NCBI RefSeq assembly: GCF_004799515.1
Contig: NZ_SSMX01000027.1
Span: 62,001 to 126,000, forward strand
Reading direction: 5' to 3'
From: Phenylobacterium sp.
GTDB taxonomy: Bacteria; Pseudomonadota; Alphaproteobacteria; Caulobacterales; Caulobacteraceae
Length of the DNA stretch: 64,000 nt
How positions within the stretch are numbered: position 1 is the stretch's first letter; each line of letters opens with the position of its first letter. Of this stretch, positions 44,221-52,042 are shown one piece after another. Below the pieces are notes generated by a model, which did not search any database, was not told the DNA's origin, and worked only from the letters and a program-made list of their open reading frames with translations. The position numbers and the translations under genes are program-made.

Positions 44221-44565
44221 TTATCCGCCCCACTCGGCGACCTGGGCCTGGGCGTGCAGGGTCTTGCAGGCGCCCTTCAGCCGCAGCTGGTGATAGTCCA
44301 GACAGCGAAAAGCGGCGTCGCCGGTCTTGCCGGCGCAATAGGTCTTCAGTTCTTCCGAACAGACGTTGAGCACCACATGGCGCAGGGTCTGGGCCTCGGT
44401 CTGTTCCCTTTGCTGGAAGGGCTCGCCTAGTCCGCCGGCCGCCGATCCATGGCTGGTTGGGGGCATGCCGCCGGTCCCACCGACACCCGGCGGACCGCCC
44501 ACCTGCGCCAAGGCGCCGGCGCCGAAGGCGAGGAGGGCGATGGCGAAGGGCAGGACAAGCTTCAT
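44221..44565 (-). CDS. Small exported protein, hypothetical
   Basis: A 114-residue protein with a signal peptide (MKLVLPFAIALLAFGAGALA-Q), then a Gly/Pro-rich stretch (VGGPPGVGGTGGMPP) and a compact domain with four cysteines: VVLNVCSEELKTYCAGKTGDAAFRCLDYHQLRLKGACKTL. The cysteine spacing (Cx7C..x10C..x11C) suggests two disulfides, like the Cys-rich repeats in some secreted bacterial proteins. Function unknown. It is convergent with the YeiH gene and its start lies 58 bases before the stop of the aldehyde dehydrogenase gene on the same strand. Confidence 0.65.
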   Translation of the reverse strand: MKLVLPFAIALLAFGAGALAQVGGPPGVGGTGGMPPTSHGSAAGGLGEPFQQREQTEAQTLRHVVLNVCSEELKTYCAGKTGDAAFRCLDYHQLRLKGACKTLHAQAQVAEWGG

Positions 44566-44623
44566 CCCTGCAAGCCTGTCCCCGGTGTTTTTCGCAATTG
44601 TTGCAGCCCGACGCCGCCCCGCC

Positions 44624-46036
44624 TTACTCCGCGCCGCCCTTGGGCCGCGGCTCCGCATGCACCAGCACGGTCTTGATGTTCACGAACTCGTGGATGCCGA
44701 AGTCGGCGCATTCGCGGCCGTAGCCGGAGTGCTTCACCCCGCCGAACGGCAGGCGCGAGTCGGACCGGACGTTCTGGTTCACGAAGCTCATGCCGGCCTC
44801 CAGCTCCTCGGTGGCGATGCGCTCGCCGCGGGCCAGGTCGCCGGTCAGGACGCCGGAGCCCAGGCCGAAGGGGCTGTCGTTGGCGATGCGGATGGCGTCG
44901 GCCTCGTCCTTGGCCTCGATCACCGCGGCGACCGGGCCAAACACCTCGTCGTCGTGCGCCGGCATCCCGGCCTTGACCCCGCCCAGCACCGTGGCCGGAT
45001 ACCAGGCGCCGGGCTTGTCGGGGACCTCGCCGCCCAGCAGGACGCGGGCGCCCTTGGCGACGCTGTCCGTGACCTGCTTGTGGATGCCGTCGCGGGCCGC
45101 GACGCTCTCCATCGGACCGAGCCTGGTCGCCTCCTCGCGGGGGTCGCCCATCTGGAAGGCTCCCATGGCCTTGACCAGTTCCTGCTCGAAGGCCTCGCGC
45201 ACCTCGGCCACCACGATGAACCGCTTGCCGGCGATGCAGCTCTGGCCGCCGTTGACCATCCGCGCGGCGGCGGCGATCTCGGCGGCGGCGGGGATGTCGG
45301 CGTCCTCCAGCACCAGATAGGCGTCGCTGCCCCCCAGCTCGAGCACGCATTTCTTCAGGACGCCGCCCGCCTGGCTCGCCACCTGCTGGCCCGCGCCGAC
45401 GCTGCCGGTCAGGCTGACGGCGGAGATGGCGTCGTCTTCGATCACCGCGCGCACCTCGCGGCTGGGGATCATCAGGGTGCGGAAGACGTCCTTCGGGAAG
45501 CCCGCCTCGCGGAACACGTCCTCGATGGCCAGAGCGCAGCCCGGCACGTTGCTGGCGTGCTTCAGCACCGCGGTGTTGCCGGCCATCAGCGTCGGCGCGG
45601 CGAAGCGGAACACCTGCCAGAAGGGGAAATTCCACGGCATCACCGCCAGGATGGTCCCCATGGGCCGGAACGCGACCTTGGCCTTTGGGCCGCCCATGTC
45701 GATCGGCCGCTCGGCCAGGAAGGCCATGGCGTGCTCGGCGTAGTAGTCGCAATGGGCGGCGCACTTCTCGACCTCGGCGCGGCCCTCGGTCAGGGTCTTG
45801 CCCATCTCCTCGGTCATCAGCCGGCAGAACTCCGCCTGGCGGGCGCGCAACACCGCGCCGGCCCGGCGCATCATCCGCGCCCGTTCGGCCAGGTCGGCGG
45901 TCCGCCAGCCCGCGAAGGCCTCGCGGACGCGCCGGGCGATGGCCAGCGCCTCCTCCGTCGTGTGGCCGGGATAGCTACGGCCCGGCGTGGCGGTGGCCGG
46001 ATCCGTGGCCTGGAAGGTGGGTTGCCGCATGTCCAT
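44624..46036 (-). CDS. NAD(P)-dependent aldehyde dehydrogenase (succinate-semialdehyde type)
   Basis: A 470-residue enzyme oxidising an aldehyde to an acid. Cofactor and active-site parts are seen: GTILAVMPWNFPFWQVFRFAAPTLMAGNTAVLKHA, LTGSVGAGQQVASQAGGVLKK, the Glu motif VLELGGSDAY, the catalytic Cys in NGGQSCIAGKR and the closing EVFGPVAAVI. The N-terminus and the overall length (470) are like the YneI/Sad-type succinate-semialdehyde dehydrogenases rather than GabD (about 480). Cytoplasmic. It is followed upstream by an AGE-family sugar epimerase, without shared promoter evidence. Confidence 0.85.
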   Translation of the reverse strand: MDMRQPTFQATDPATATPGRSYPGHTTEEALAIARRVREAFAGWRTADLAERARMMRRAGAVLRARQAEFCRLMTEEMGKTLTEGRAEVEKCAAHCDYYAEHAMAFLAERPIDMGGPKAKVAFRPMGTILAVMPWNFPFWQVFRFAAPTLMAGNTAVLKHASNVPGCALAIEDVFREAGFPKDVFRTLMIPSREVRAVIEDDAISAVSLTGSVGAGQQVASQAGGVLKKCVLELGGSDAYLVLEDADIPAAAEIAAAARMVNGGQSCIAGKRFIVVAEVREAFEQELVKAMGAFQMGDPREEATRLGPMESVAARDGIHKQVTDSVAKGARVLLGGEVPDKPGAWYPATVLGGVKAGMPAHDDEVFGPVAAVIEAKDEADAIRIANDSPFGLGSGVLTGDLARGERIATEELEAGMSFVNQNVRSDSRLPFGGVKHSGYGRECADFGIHEFVNIKTVLVHAEPRPKGGAE

Positions 46037-46114
46037 GGTCTGGCTCCTGGCGCGCCTATAGCCTGCCCCCGTTCCGCTGAACCGCTCAAGCGGCGGGCGG
46101 TTGCACCGGCCGGC

Positions 46115-47233
46115 TCAGGCCGCGGCTTCCGCCCGCGACGTCAGCTCCAGGATCGCGACAATCAGATGATAGAAGGAGGTCGCCGGCGCCGGCTCCTCCA
46201 CGAAGGTCCCGTCGGGCTTCAGCTTGTCGCGCCAGGCGCCGCGGGCGGGCGTGTCGAGGTATTGCGCCAGGCCCTCCGCCGCGCGCAGGCCCTGCTGGGC
46301 GTCGCCCAGCGCCATCGCCGCCTTCAGATGTTCGGTCTGCGGCCACAGGCGCGCGCTGCCGTCGCGGACGGAGAAGTCCTCCCAGAGCGCGTTCACGGCC
46401 ACGCCGCGCTGGGGATCCACGCCCTTCAGCCCGTTCTCGAACAGCCGCCGGGCCGCGGCCAGCGCGTCGCCGCGGCCGCGCGCGCGGCCCCAGCGGTCCA
46501 GCAGCCAGGCCCATTCGAACTGATGGCCCGGCTCGACCAGGCCGCCTTCGCCCTTCAGCGCCCGCCATTCGCCGTCGAAGAACTCTCGCAGGAGACCCGT
46601 CTCGGGATCGATGAAGCGGGTCAGCGCCAGTGTCGCGATATCGTCGGAGAAGGTCCGCCAGGAAGCGTCGCCGACCGCCTCCCAGGCCATGGCGCTCTCG
46701 AACAGATGCATGTGGCAGTTGGCCTGGAAGGGATGCGGGCCGTTCTCCTTGAAGCCGCCGCCGGGCGTGCGCCGCGGCTGCAGGGCCGCCAGCACCTGCT
46801 TGGCGCCGCGCTCCAGGCCGCCGGCCGCCGGGTCCAACGCCATCAGCGCCGCCATGGCCAGGAGCACGAAAGCCTGCTCGTAGTTGTCCGCCTCGCCGTC
46901 CAGCACCGTCCCGTCGGCGGCGCAGCGGTTGCGGAAGAGGCCGTCGGGCCGCCGGTAAGCCGCCACGAAGCGCGCCCAGCCCTTGCGCGCCGTCGCCAGC
47001 CACGCCTCGCCATAGCCCGCGCCCGCGGCGCTGGCGAAGACGAACACCTGGCGGGCCTGGGCGCGGGCGCGGCGCGGCGCCTCGATCGGCTGGCCCTCGA
47101 CACTGAGCTGCTCCTGGAAAAGCCCGCCCACGGGATCGACGCCGGCGTCGGCCCACAGCGGCAGGGCGGCCTCGCCCAGCCAGGATTCGAACCAGGCGGC
47201 GGCGGCGGAAAGAGTGTCGAACCTCGGAGGCAT
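46115..47233 (-). CDS. AGE-family epimerase/isomerase
   Basis: A 372-residue (alpha/alpha)6-barrel enzyme of the N-acylglucosamine 2-epimerase family. Helical barrel motifs seen: WFESWLGEAALPLWADAGVDPVGGLFQEQLS, RARAQARQVFVFASAAGAGYGEAWL, GLFRNRCAADGTVLDGEADNYEQAFVLLAMAAL, NCHMHLFESAMAWEAVG and EPGHQFEWAWLLDRWG. It probably interconverts a ketose/aldose or N-acyl hexosamine pair; mannose isomerase is another option. Catalytic histidines are in HMHLFE and GHQFEW. It is 79 bases upstream of the aldehyde dehydrogenase gene, in the same direction. Confidence 0.85.
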   Translation of the reverse strand: MPPRFDTLSAAAAWFESWLGEAALPLWADAGVDPVGGLFQEQLSVEGQPIEAPRRARAQARQVFVFASAAGAGYGEAWLATARKGWARFVAAYRRPDGLFRNRCAADGTVLDGEADNYEQAFVLLAMAALMALDPAAGGLERGAKQVLAALQPRRTPGGGFKENGPHPFQANCHMHLFESAMAWEAVGDASWRTFSDDIATLALTRFIDPETGLLREFFDGEWRALKGEGGLVEPGHQFEWAWLLDRWGRARGRGDALAAARRLFENGLKGVDPQRGVAVNALWEDFSVRDGSARLWPQTEHLKAAMALGDAQQGLRAAEGLAQYLDTPARGAWRDKLKPDGTFVEEPAPATSFYHLIVAILELTSRAEAAA

Positions 47234-47293
47234 CCGGCCTTATGGCGGATTCTTGCGGCCTAAGTCAGGCGTTGCTTTGGCTACGGTGAGGCT

Positions 47294-47545
47294 TCAGGCG
47301 TCGTGGCCGCGCGCGGCGTGGGCCACGTGGAACGACCCGGAATGCGACAGCACGATCCAGTCGCCGCAGCGCGCCACCACGGGGCCCTCTGGCGTGCGCA
47401 CCTGCACCGCCGCGCCTTCGATCACCGCGCAGGCCTCCTCGCCGAGCCAACTCCAGAGCGTGCGCCAGCCCCGGGCGTCGCTGGGCGGCGGCACGCGCAG
47501 GGCCGCGCCGTGGTCGAAGGGCGGATGGAGGCGGATCGGTCGCAT
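47294..47545 (-). CDS. Small hypothetical protein
   Basis: An 83-residue protein (MRPIRLHPPFDHGAALRVPPPSDARGWRTLWSWLGEEACAVIEGAAVQVRTPEGPVVARCGDWIVLSHSGSFHVAHAARGHDA). The segment VRTPEGPVVARCGDWIVLSHSGSFHV resembles a short barrel strand pair seen in phage-like and regulator proteins, but no family is recognised. It lies upstream of the AGE-family epimerase gene on the same strand, 60 bases away. It may be a real small gene or a chance frame; the codon use is normal for the region. Confidence 0.5.
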   Translation of the reverse strand: MRPIRLHPPFDHGAALRVPPPSDARGWRTLWSWLGEEACAVIEGAAVQVRTPEGPVVARCGDWIVLSHSGSFHVAHAARGHDA

Positions 47546-47766
47546 GAAGCTCTAAGGAACCCTTGGGCTGGCGGCGTCTAATCAGGCTCCTGAGTCGCGT
47601 CTGTTTCGGTCACCAAGTGCTTAACCGCGGCCGGGTCCCGCAAAGGCCCGACAGCCGCCCGCCGGGACTCGCCGCCGAGCCCCCAAGGCCGCCGCCGCTC
47701 ATGGCTAAGGTTGCAATTTGTCGCACCCGACGGTCGCAGACGGTCTTTTCATCGAGAAAATTCATG

Positions 47767-47784
47767 CCTTAACCTATATTAAGG
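47767..47784. promoter_or_regulatory. Inverted repeat upstream of the XRE regulator gene
   Basis: CCTTAA and TTAAGG form a perfect inverted repeat with a 6-base spacer (47767-47784), 59 bases before the TTG start used here. The surrounding 298-base gap (47546-47843) has no gene that I can support; it should carry the promoter of the XRE gene. A CtrA site is less likely because the spacing of the TTAA halves is 6, not 7. Confidence 0.4.
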
Positions 47785-47843
47785 GCGTTGAACGGGGTCC
47801 GGGGGGACATCGGCCCGTGCAGAACTTCGCCGGGGAGAAGGAA

Positions 47844-48269
47844 TTGACGGAACTGTCAACGAAGGCGCCGGACCCGATGGATGTGGCTTTGGGCGCCGCC
47901 GTCAGGATCCGCCGCCGGACGCTGGGCATCTCGCAGGAGGCGCTGGCCGAACAATGCGGGGTCAGTTTCCAGCAGATCCAGAAATACGAGAACGGCGCGA
48001 ACCGGATTTCCTTCTCGCGCCTGGTGCAGATCGCCCGCGCCCTGCAGTGCCGGGTGGTCGACCTGATGGACGTGCTGGACGGCCCGGACCGCGAAGCCAC
48101 TGGCGACCTCGACCTCCTGACCCGCATGCGCACGCCGGGCGCCCTGGAGCTGCTGGCGGCCTATGAGCAGATGGGCCCCGAGGCCCGCACGTCGCTGGTC
48201 GGCCTGCTGCGCGCCGTCACCAGCCAAGGCGCCGATAGCCTGCCGGCCAAGAGCCGCCAGATCGCCTAG
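47844..48269 (+). CDS. XRE-family transcriptional regulator
   Basis: A 141-residue HTH regulator of the type common in Caulobacterales: KAPDPMDVALGAAVRIRRRTLGISQEALAEQCGVSFQQIQKYENGANRISFSRLVQIARALQCRVVDLM. The HTH is in residues about 15-75 and the C-terminal 60 residues are helical. The start is uncertain: TTG 47844 is preceded by GGAGAAGG and gives LTELSTKAPDPMD, a usual start in relatives; an ATG at 47877 would lose part of this. Possible autoregulation by the palindrome upstream. The gene is followed after 32 bases by the secreted VOC protein gene. Confidence 0.78.
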   Translation: MTELSTKAPDPMDVALGAAVRIRRRTLGISQEALAEQCGVSFQQIQKYENGANRISFSRLVQIARALQCRVVDLMDVLDGPDREATGDLDLLTRMRTPGALELLAAYEQMGPEARTSLVGLLRAVTSQGADSLPAKSRQIA

Positions 48270-48301
48270 GCCTGCAAAAAAACGCGAGGAGCTAGGCCGT
48301 G

Positions 48302-48751
48302 ATGAGTCTGCGTCTGGGTCTCGTTGCGGCGCTGGCGCTGGCGGCCTTCCCTCTTCAGGCGGCGGCCGCCGACGCGCCGGCCGGACGCGTGACGGGGATC
48401 GGCGGGGTCTTTGTGAAGAGCAAGGACCCGAAGGCGCTCGCGGCCTGGTACCGCGACATGCTCGGGATCAAGGTGGAGCCCTGGGGCGGCGCGGTGTTGC
48501 GCTACGACACTCCTGAGCGCCCGCCGAGCGCGGCCTGGACGGCGCTGTCCGGCGCCAGCGGGTATACGGCGCCCTCCGAGCGCGAATTCATGGTGGATTT
48601 CACCGTCGATGACCTCGACTCCCTTGTCGCCCGTCTGACCGCCAAGGGCGTGAAGATCCTCAAGCGCGAGGACGATCCGAACGGCAAGTTCGCCTGGATC
48701 CTCGATCCTGACGGCACCAAGCTTGAGCTCTGGCAGCCGAAGGCGCCTTGA
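48302..48751 (+). CDS. Exported VOC-family (glyoxalase-like) protein
   Basis: A 149-residue protein with a signal peptide (MSLRLGLVAALALAAFPLQAAAA) and one VOC domain: RVTGIGGVFVKSKDPKALAAWYRDMLGIKVEPWGG, then FTVDDLDSLVARLTAKGVKILKREDDPNGKFAWILDPDGTKLELWQP. The last Glu of LELWQP and earlier residues are candidate metal ligands. Being exported is unusual for this family, most of which are cytoplasmic. The ATG at 48302 follows GAGGAGC. Probably translated with the XRE gene upstream, 32 bases apart. Confidence 0.82.
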   Translation: MSLRLGLVAALALAAFPLQAAAADAPAGRVTGIGGVFVKSKDPKALAAWYRDMLGIKVEPWGGAVLRYDTPERPPSAAWTALSGASGYTAPSEREFMVDFTVDDLDSLVARLTAKGVKILKREDDPNGKFAWILDPDGTKLELWQPKAP

Positions 48752-48821
48752 GGTGGAGACGGGGGCCGGATCCGGACCTCGTCGACGACCGACAAGGTTC
48801 GACGCCCTCAGGCGGCCGATC

Positions 48822-49283
48822 TCAGGGAATCTTCAGCAATCGGTCCAGCGAGAACCGGCCGCCACCGCGGGCGATCAGGTAGATGAGCAGCCCCGCCCAA
48901 CTCAAATGAGTGGGCCAGGCGTCCGGATAGACGAAGATCTCGATGACCGAGGTCATGATCAGGAAGGCCGACGCCGAGATGCGGGTCAGGAGCCCGAACA
49001 CAAGCAGGATCGAGAACAGGTGTTCGGAATAGGTCGCCATGTGGGCCGCGATGTCCGGCGGCACGAGCGGCAATCGGTATTCGTCGGCGAACAGGGCATA
49101 GGTGCTTGCCTTGATGTGCAGCACGCCATCGACCTTGGTGCGGCCGGAGCTGAAGAAGACTCCGGCGACGCCCAGCCGGATCACCAGCGCGATGAACCAC
49201 TCCGGGACGCGATTGAGCTGCCCAAGGACCGCCAGGGGGCGGCCGCCCGAAGGCGTCGATGGGGTGGCCACCATGCGGTTCAT
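48822..49283 (-). CDS. DoxX-family membrane protein (bufD-type)
   Basis: A 153-residue membrane protein with about four helices: [75 protein letters not shown]. The GRxK motif in [10 protein letters not shown] is typical of DoxX proteins linked to metal-related operons. It is the last gene of the operon that begins with the bufferin precursor; its ATG overlaps the DUF2063 stop by four bases. In Caulobacter, the corresponding gene is part of the SigF-regulated bufA-bufB-bufC-bufD set (recalled, not searched). Confidence 0.85.
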   Translation of the reverse strand: MNRMVATPSTPSGGRPLAVLGQLNRVPEWFIALVIRLGVAGVFFSSGRTKVDGVLHIKASTYALFADEYRLPLVPPDIAAHMATYSEHLFSILLVFGLLTRISASAFLIMTSVIEIFVYPDAWPTHLSWAGLLIYLIARGGGRFSLDRLLKIP

Positions 49284-50065
49284 TCTGGACTCCCCTGGTC
49301 GCTGGCGGACACAAGCGCGCTGAACGCGCCCACCTGGATGCACAGGGCGACCAGGGCTTCGAGGTCGGCCTGGGGTTCGGCGTCCAGCGCGCGCTCGGCG
49401 GCCCGCAGCAGGGTCTCCCCCGCTTCGCAGGCGCGCAGGAACCCGTAGCCGCCCGGCCCCAGGCGATGGAGCTCGACGTCGCCGCCGACGCGGACGACCA
49501 GAGCATATTCCGGCTGCGCCTGGAGCTCGAAGCCGCGGAAGTCGCCCTCCCGCCGTTGCGCCAGCCAAAGGCTCGCGATGGTCTGGTCGAAGGCGGCGAG
49601 TCCGGCGGAGGGGTTCAGCCGTGCGGTCGTCGCGCCGAGCTCGTCGGGCGAGAGCCGGGTGACGGCCGACGCCGTGATCGCCTCGGCGTCCGCGGCGAAA
49701 TAGGCGCGGTTCCACAACCGGTCCAGCAGGGCGACGCCGCCGAGGTAGGGCGTGTCCCGGGCCGGCGGAAACGCGGCCAGCCATTCCGGGAAATCGGCGC
49801 CGTAGTCCAGCATCGAGGGACGGGTCGGAGGCCGTTCCCGGACATAGTCGGCCGCGGCCGCCCGGAGCCAGTCCTCCCCGACCACGCGCGCCACCGTTCC
49901 GTAGGCGGCGGCGAGCACGTCGATCGCGCCCTTGAGGATGGTGTTACGATAGACGGACAGGCCATCGCCGCCCGCGGCCGGGAGCCACGGGCCGAGGGAC
50001 TCGGGGCGGCCGGCGAGCGCCGAGCAGAAGGCGCCGTGGAAGTCCGGCGTGGATGCTTCAGGCAT
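49280..50065 (-). CDS. DUF2063 protein (MNIO-partner BufC-type)
   Basis: A 261-residue protein of the DUF2063 family. Seen is the N-terminal [91 protein letters not shown], the helical putative DNA-binding-like domain, then a C-terminal beta domain ([29 protein letters not shown]). In bufferin-type RiPP operons this protein is needed with the DUF692 enzyme to recognise the precursor. The start lies 8 bases inside the end of the upstream DUF692 gene. Confidence 0.85.
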   Translation of the reverse strand: MPEASTPDFHGAFCSALAGRPESLGPWLPAAGGDGLSVYRNTILKGAIDVLAAAYGTVARVVGEDWLRAAAADYVRERPPTRPSMLDYGADFPEWLAAFPPARDTPYLGGVALLDRLWNRAYFAADAEAITASAVTRLSPDELGATTARLNPSAGLAAFDQTIASLWLAQRREGDFRGFELQAQPEYALVVRVGGDVELHRLGPGGYGFLRACEAGETLLRAAERALDAEPQADLEALVALCIQVGAFSALVSASDQGSPE

Positions 50066-50909
50066 GGACCGTTTGCCCCTTCGGCGATCGGACGTCTGCC
50101 ATCAGCCTGTCCGCGCGGTCGCGTTCGGACATGAGGTCGGCGAAGCCCGGAATGTCGTCGTCCCGTTCGATCAGCGTGGGACGCGGCCCGATGCGCCGCA
50201 AAAGGCGCTCGTACAGCGCCCAGACCGCTGGCGCGACCGGCCGGCCATGGGTGTCGATGAGCAGGGACGATCCGCCGTCGTCCGGGGCGTGACCCGCGAG
50301 ATGGACCTCGCCGACCAGGGCCCCCGGGACGGAGTCGATGTAACTTTCGGCGCTGAAGCCAAGGTTGTTCGCGCTCACGTAGACGTTGTTGACGTCAAGC
50401 AGGAGGCCACAGCCGGTGCGCCGGGTCAGTTCGCGGAGGAAGTCCACCTCGCCGAAGTCGTGGCCCTCCAGTGGCAGGTAGAGTGCTGGGTTCTCGATCA
50501 GCACCTGCCGTCCGAGGGCGTCCTGCATCCGGCCAACGTTCGCGGCGATGCGGTCCAGGGCGGCGCGGGTGCGCGGGAAGGGAAGCAGGTCGGGCCGATA
50601 GACCCCGCCACGCTGTGACCAGGCCAGATGCTCGGAGACGAGGAAGGGCTGGAAGCGATCCGCGAGGCGGCCCAACGCCGCCAGGTGGCTCGGATCGGGA
50701 TCTTCATCCGAGGCGAGCGACAGTCCGACGCCGTGCAGGGATATCGGGCGCCGTTCGCGGATGGCTTCGAGCCACGCGAGTCTTGGGCCGCCCGCGCACA
50801 TGTAGTTCTCGGGATGCGCCTCGACCCACAGGCCGGCCGCTTCCGAGGCCAGCGCCTCGGGATAGTGCTGAGGCTTGAGGCCCAGCCCTGCGGTCGCCTG
50901 TGGGTTCAT
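50058..50909 (-). CDS. DUF692 multinuclear non-heme iron oxidative enzyme (MNIO, BufB-type)
   Basis: A 283-residue TIM-barrel enzyme of the DUF692/MNIO family, which modifies cysteines in RiPP precursors. Metal-ligand motifs visible: AGLWVEAHPENY (His), PISLHGVGLSLAS (His), FLVSEHLAW (Glu, His), QVLIENPALYL (Glu), LLLDVNNVYVSANNL (Asp, Asn), GEVHLAGH (Glu, His) and LIDTHGRPVAPAVW (Asp, His). It should act on the BufA precursor encoded just upstream (14-base gap) with BufC. The ATG at 50909 is used; a GTG lies one codon upstream. Confidence 0.9.
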   Translation of the reverse strand: MNPQATAGLGLKPQHYPEALASEAAGLWVEAHPENYMCAGGPRLAWLEAIRERRPISLHGVGLSLASDEDPDPSHLAALGRLADRFQPFLVSEHLAWSQRGGVYRPDLLPFPRTRAALDRIAANVGRMQDALGRQVLIENPALYLPLEGHDFGEVDFLRELTRRTGCGLLLDVNNVYVSANNLGFSAESYIDSVPGALVGEVHLAGHAPDDGGSSLLIDTHGRPVAPAVWALYERLLRRIGPRPTLIERDDDIPGFADLMSERDRADRLMADVRSPKGQTVHA

Positions 50910-50925
50910 CACGAGGAGAAAGCGG

Positions 50926-51228
50926 TCAGGCGCTTTTCGGCGTCAGGGAGCCCATGCCGTCGGGCGTCTTGATCGAGGCGCAGGTTCCCTTCTTCACCAA
51001 CGACCAGGCGCTGCCTTGGTAGTCGGTCTTGGAGGTGCCGGCGCAGGTGGTGCCGGGACCCGCCTTGCAGTCGTTCTCATGCGCCTTGGCGACGCCGTAG
51101 CACTTCTCCATGCCCTTCATCTGGGCGGCCGTGACCGGCTTCTTCATCATGTCGTCGGCGGCTTGGGCGGCGCCGGCCATGGCGAAGGCCGAGATGAGGG
51201 ATGCGGCGATAAGCGACTTCGTGGACAC
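50926..51228 (-). CDS. Bufferin-type metallophore precursor (BufA1-like, DUF2282)
   Basis: A 100-residue exported peptide precursor. The signal peptide is [23 protein letters not shown]; the mature part holds four cysteines (C43, C54, C62, C83) in [35 protein letters not shown]...KKGTCASI. This matches the Caulobacter bufferin family, periplasmic RiPP metallophores whose cysteines are altered by a DUF692 enzyme to bind copper. First gene of the operon, followed by the MNIO, DUF2063 and DoxX genes. A SigF-type promoter candidate lies at 51303-51328. Confidence 0.88.
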   Translation of the reverse strand: MSTKSLIAASLISAFAMAGAAQAADDMMKKPVTAAQMKGMEKCYGVAKAHENDCKAGPGTTCAGTSKTDYQGSAWSLVKKGTCASIKTPDGMGSLTPKSA

Positions 51229-51276
51229 AGCGAGCCTCCTGGGTGGGAAGACGCGTCCAGCCTCAGGACCGGACGC

Positions 51277-51295
51277 GGACAGAACGGTTCTGTCC
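51277..51295. promoter_or_regulatory. Palindrome at the bufferin operon transcript start
   Basis: A perfect 9-1-9 inverted repeat, GGACAGAAC-G-GTTCTGTCC on the plus strand, lies between the predicted -10 element and the bufA start, just downstream of where transcription should begin. In RNA it could form an 8-bp hairpin with a 3-base loop at the 5' end. It may be an operator or a 5' stabilising hairpin. Confidence 0.6.
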
Positions 51296-51302
51296 CACGG
51301 GG

Positions 51303-51328
51303 TTCGCGGCGGCGTCGGCGCTGGTTAC
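51303..51328 (-). promoter_or_regulatory. ECF sigma factor (SigF-type) promoter of the bufferin operon
   Basis: Read on the minus strand: GTAACC (51323-51328), a 16-base spacer, and CGAA (51303-51306). This is the -35/-10 pattern I remember for Caulobacter SigF-dependent genes, which include the bufferin operon. The -10 ends 75 bases before the bufA start. The sigma factor itself is not in the window. Confidence 0.65.
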
Positions 51329-51373
51329 AGGCCCGGCTTGTTGCGTTGAAATCGCGGGCCCGGCCCGCGGCGG

Positions 51374-52042
51374 TCAGCTCTCCGCCAGCACCTTGTCGAT
51401 CACCGCCTTGGCGCCGGCGCCCGACCAGTCGGCCTCGCCGGAGATGCGGCCGTGCTCCAGGCCGTCCTTGCCGAGGATCAGGGTCGTGGGCATGCCGCTA
51501 GCCGGCGGCTTCAGCGCCCAGGGCAGCTTGGCCTCCGGGTCGTTGTAGAGCTTGAGCGGCGCGTTCTGGGCGATGAAGGCCTTGGCCTGCTCCAGCGCGT
51601 CGGGCTTGTCGATGGAGACGGCCACCACCTCGACCGGCTTGCCGGCATAGGCCTCGGCCAGCTTGGCCAGGGTCGGCATCTCCAGCTTGCAAGGCGCGCA
51701 CCAGGTCGCCCAGACGTTCATCACCACCACCTTGCCCTTGAACGAGGCTGGGGTCAGCTTCTTGCCGTTTGCGTCAAAGAACACGTAGGCGGGCGGGGCG
51801 ACGCCGTCGCCGGAATGCTCCAGCTTCTTGGCCACGTCGTGGGTCTCGCCGGCCTCCGGCGCCGCGCCGGAGGAGGGCCCGGAGACGGCCACCGCGGTCT
51901 TGTTCACACCCTGGCTTTCGGGCGGCTTGGTCGCGGACTGGGCAATGATGTAGACAACCGCCGCGACGCCTATGGCGGCGGCGCCCCAGAGGGCCCATTT
52001 CAGGGCTCCGCCCCTGGGTTTGGCCGCGGACTCTTCGCTCAT
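51374..52042 (-). CDS. TlpA-like membrane-anchored thioredoxin
   Basis: A 222-residue protein with an N-terminal membrane anchor ([23 protein letters not shown]) and a periplasmic thioredoxin fold of the TlpA/ResA type: [33 protein letters not shown] has the WCAPC redox pair, and [12 protein letters not shown] the cis-proline. It probably reduces disulfides for cytochrome c or oxidase assembly, but specificity is not evident. The start codon is directly next to that of argH on the other strand (CAT followed by ATG), with no base between. Confidence 0.88.
   Translation of the reverse strand: MSEESAAKPRGGALKWALWGAAAIGVAAVVYIIAQSATKPPESQGVNKTAVAVSGPSSGAAPEAGETHDVAKKLEHSGDGVAPPAYVFFDANGKKLTPASFKGKVVVMNVWATWCAPCKLEMPTLAKLAEAYAGKPVEVVAVSIDKPDALEQAKAFIAQNAPLKLYNDPEAKLPWALKPPASGMPTTLILGKDGLEHGRISGEADWSGAGAKAVIDKVLAES

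Noticed and set aside
42605..44338. Long minus-strand open frame upstream of the XRE-cupin gene.
   Set aside because: It is antisense to the YeiH gene and lacks protein-like composition; the start at 42604 fits the HTH domain.
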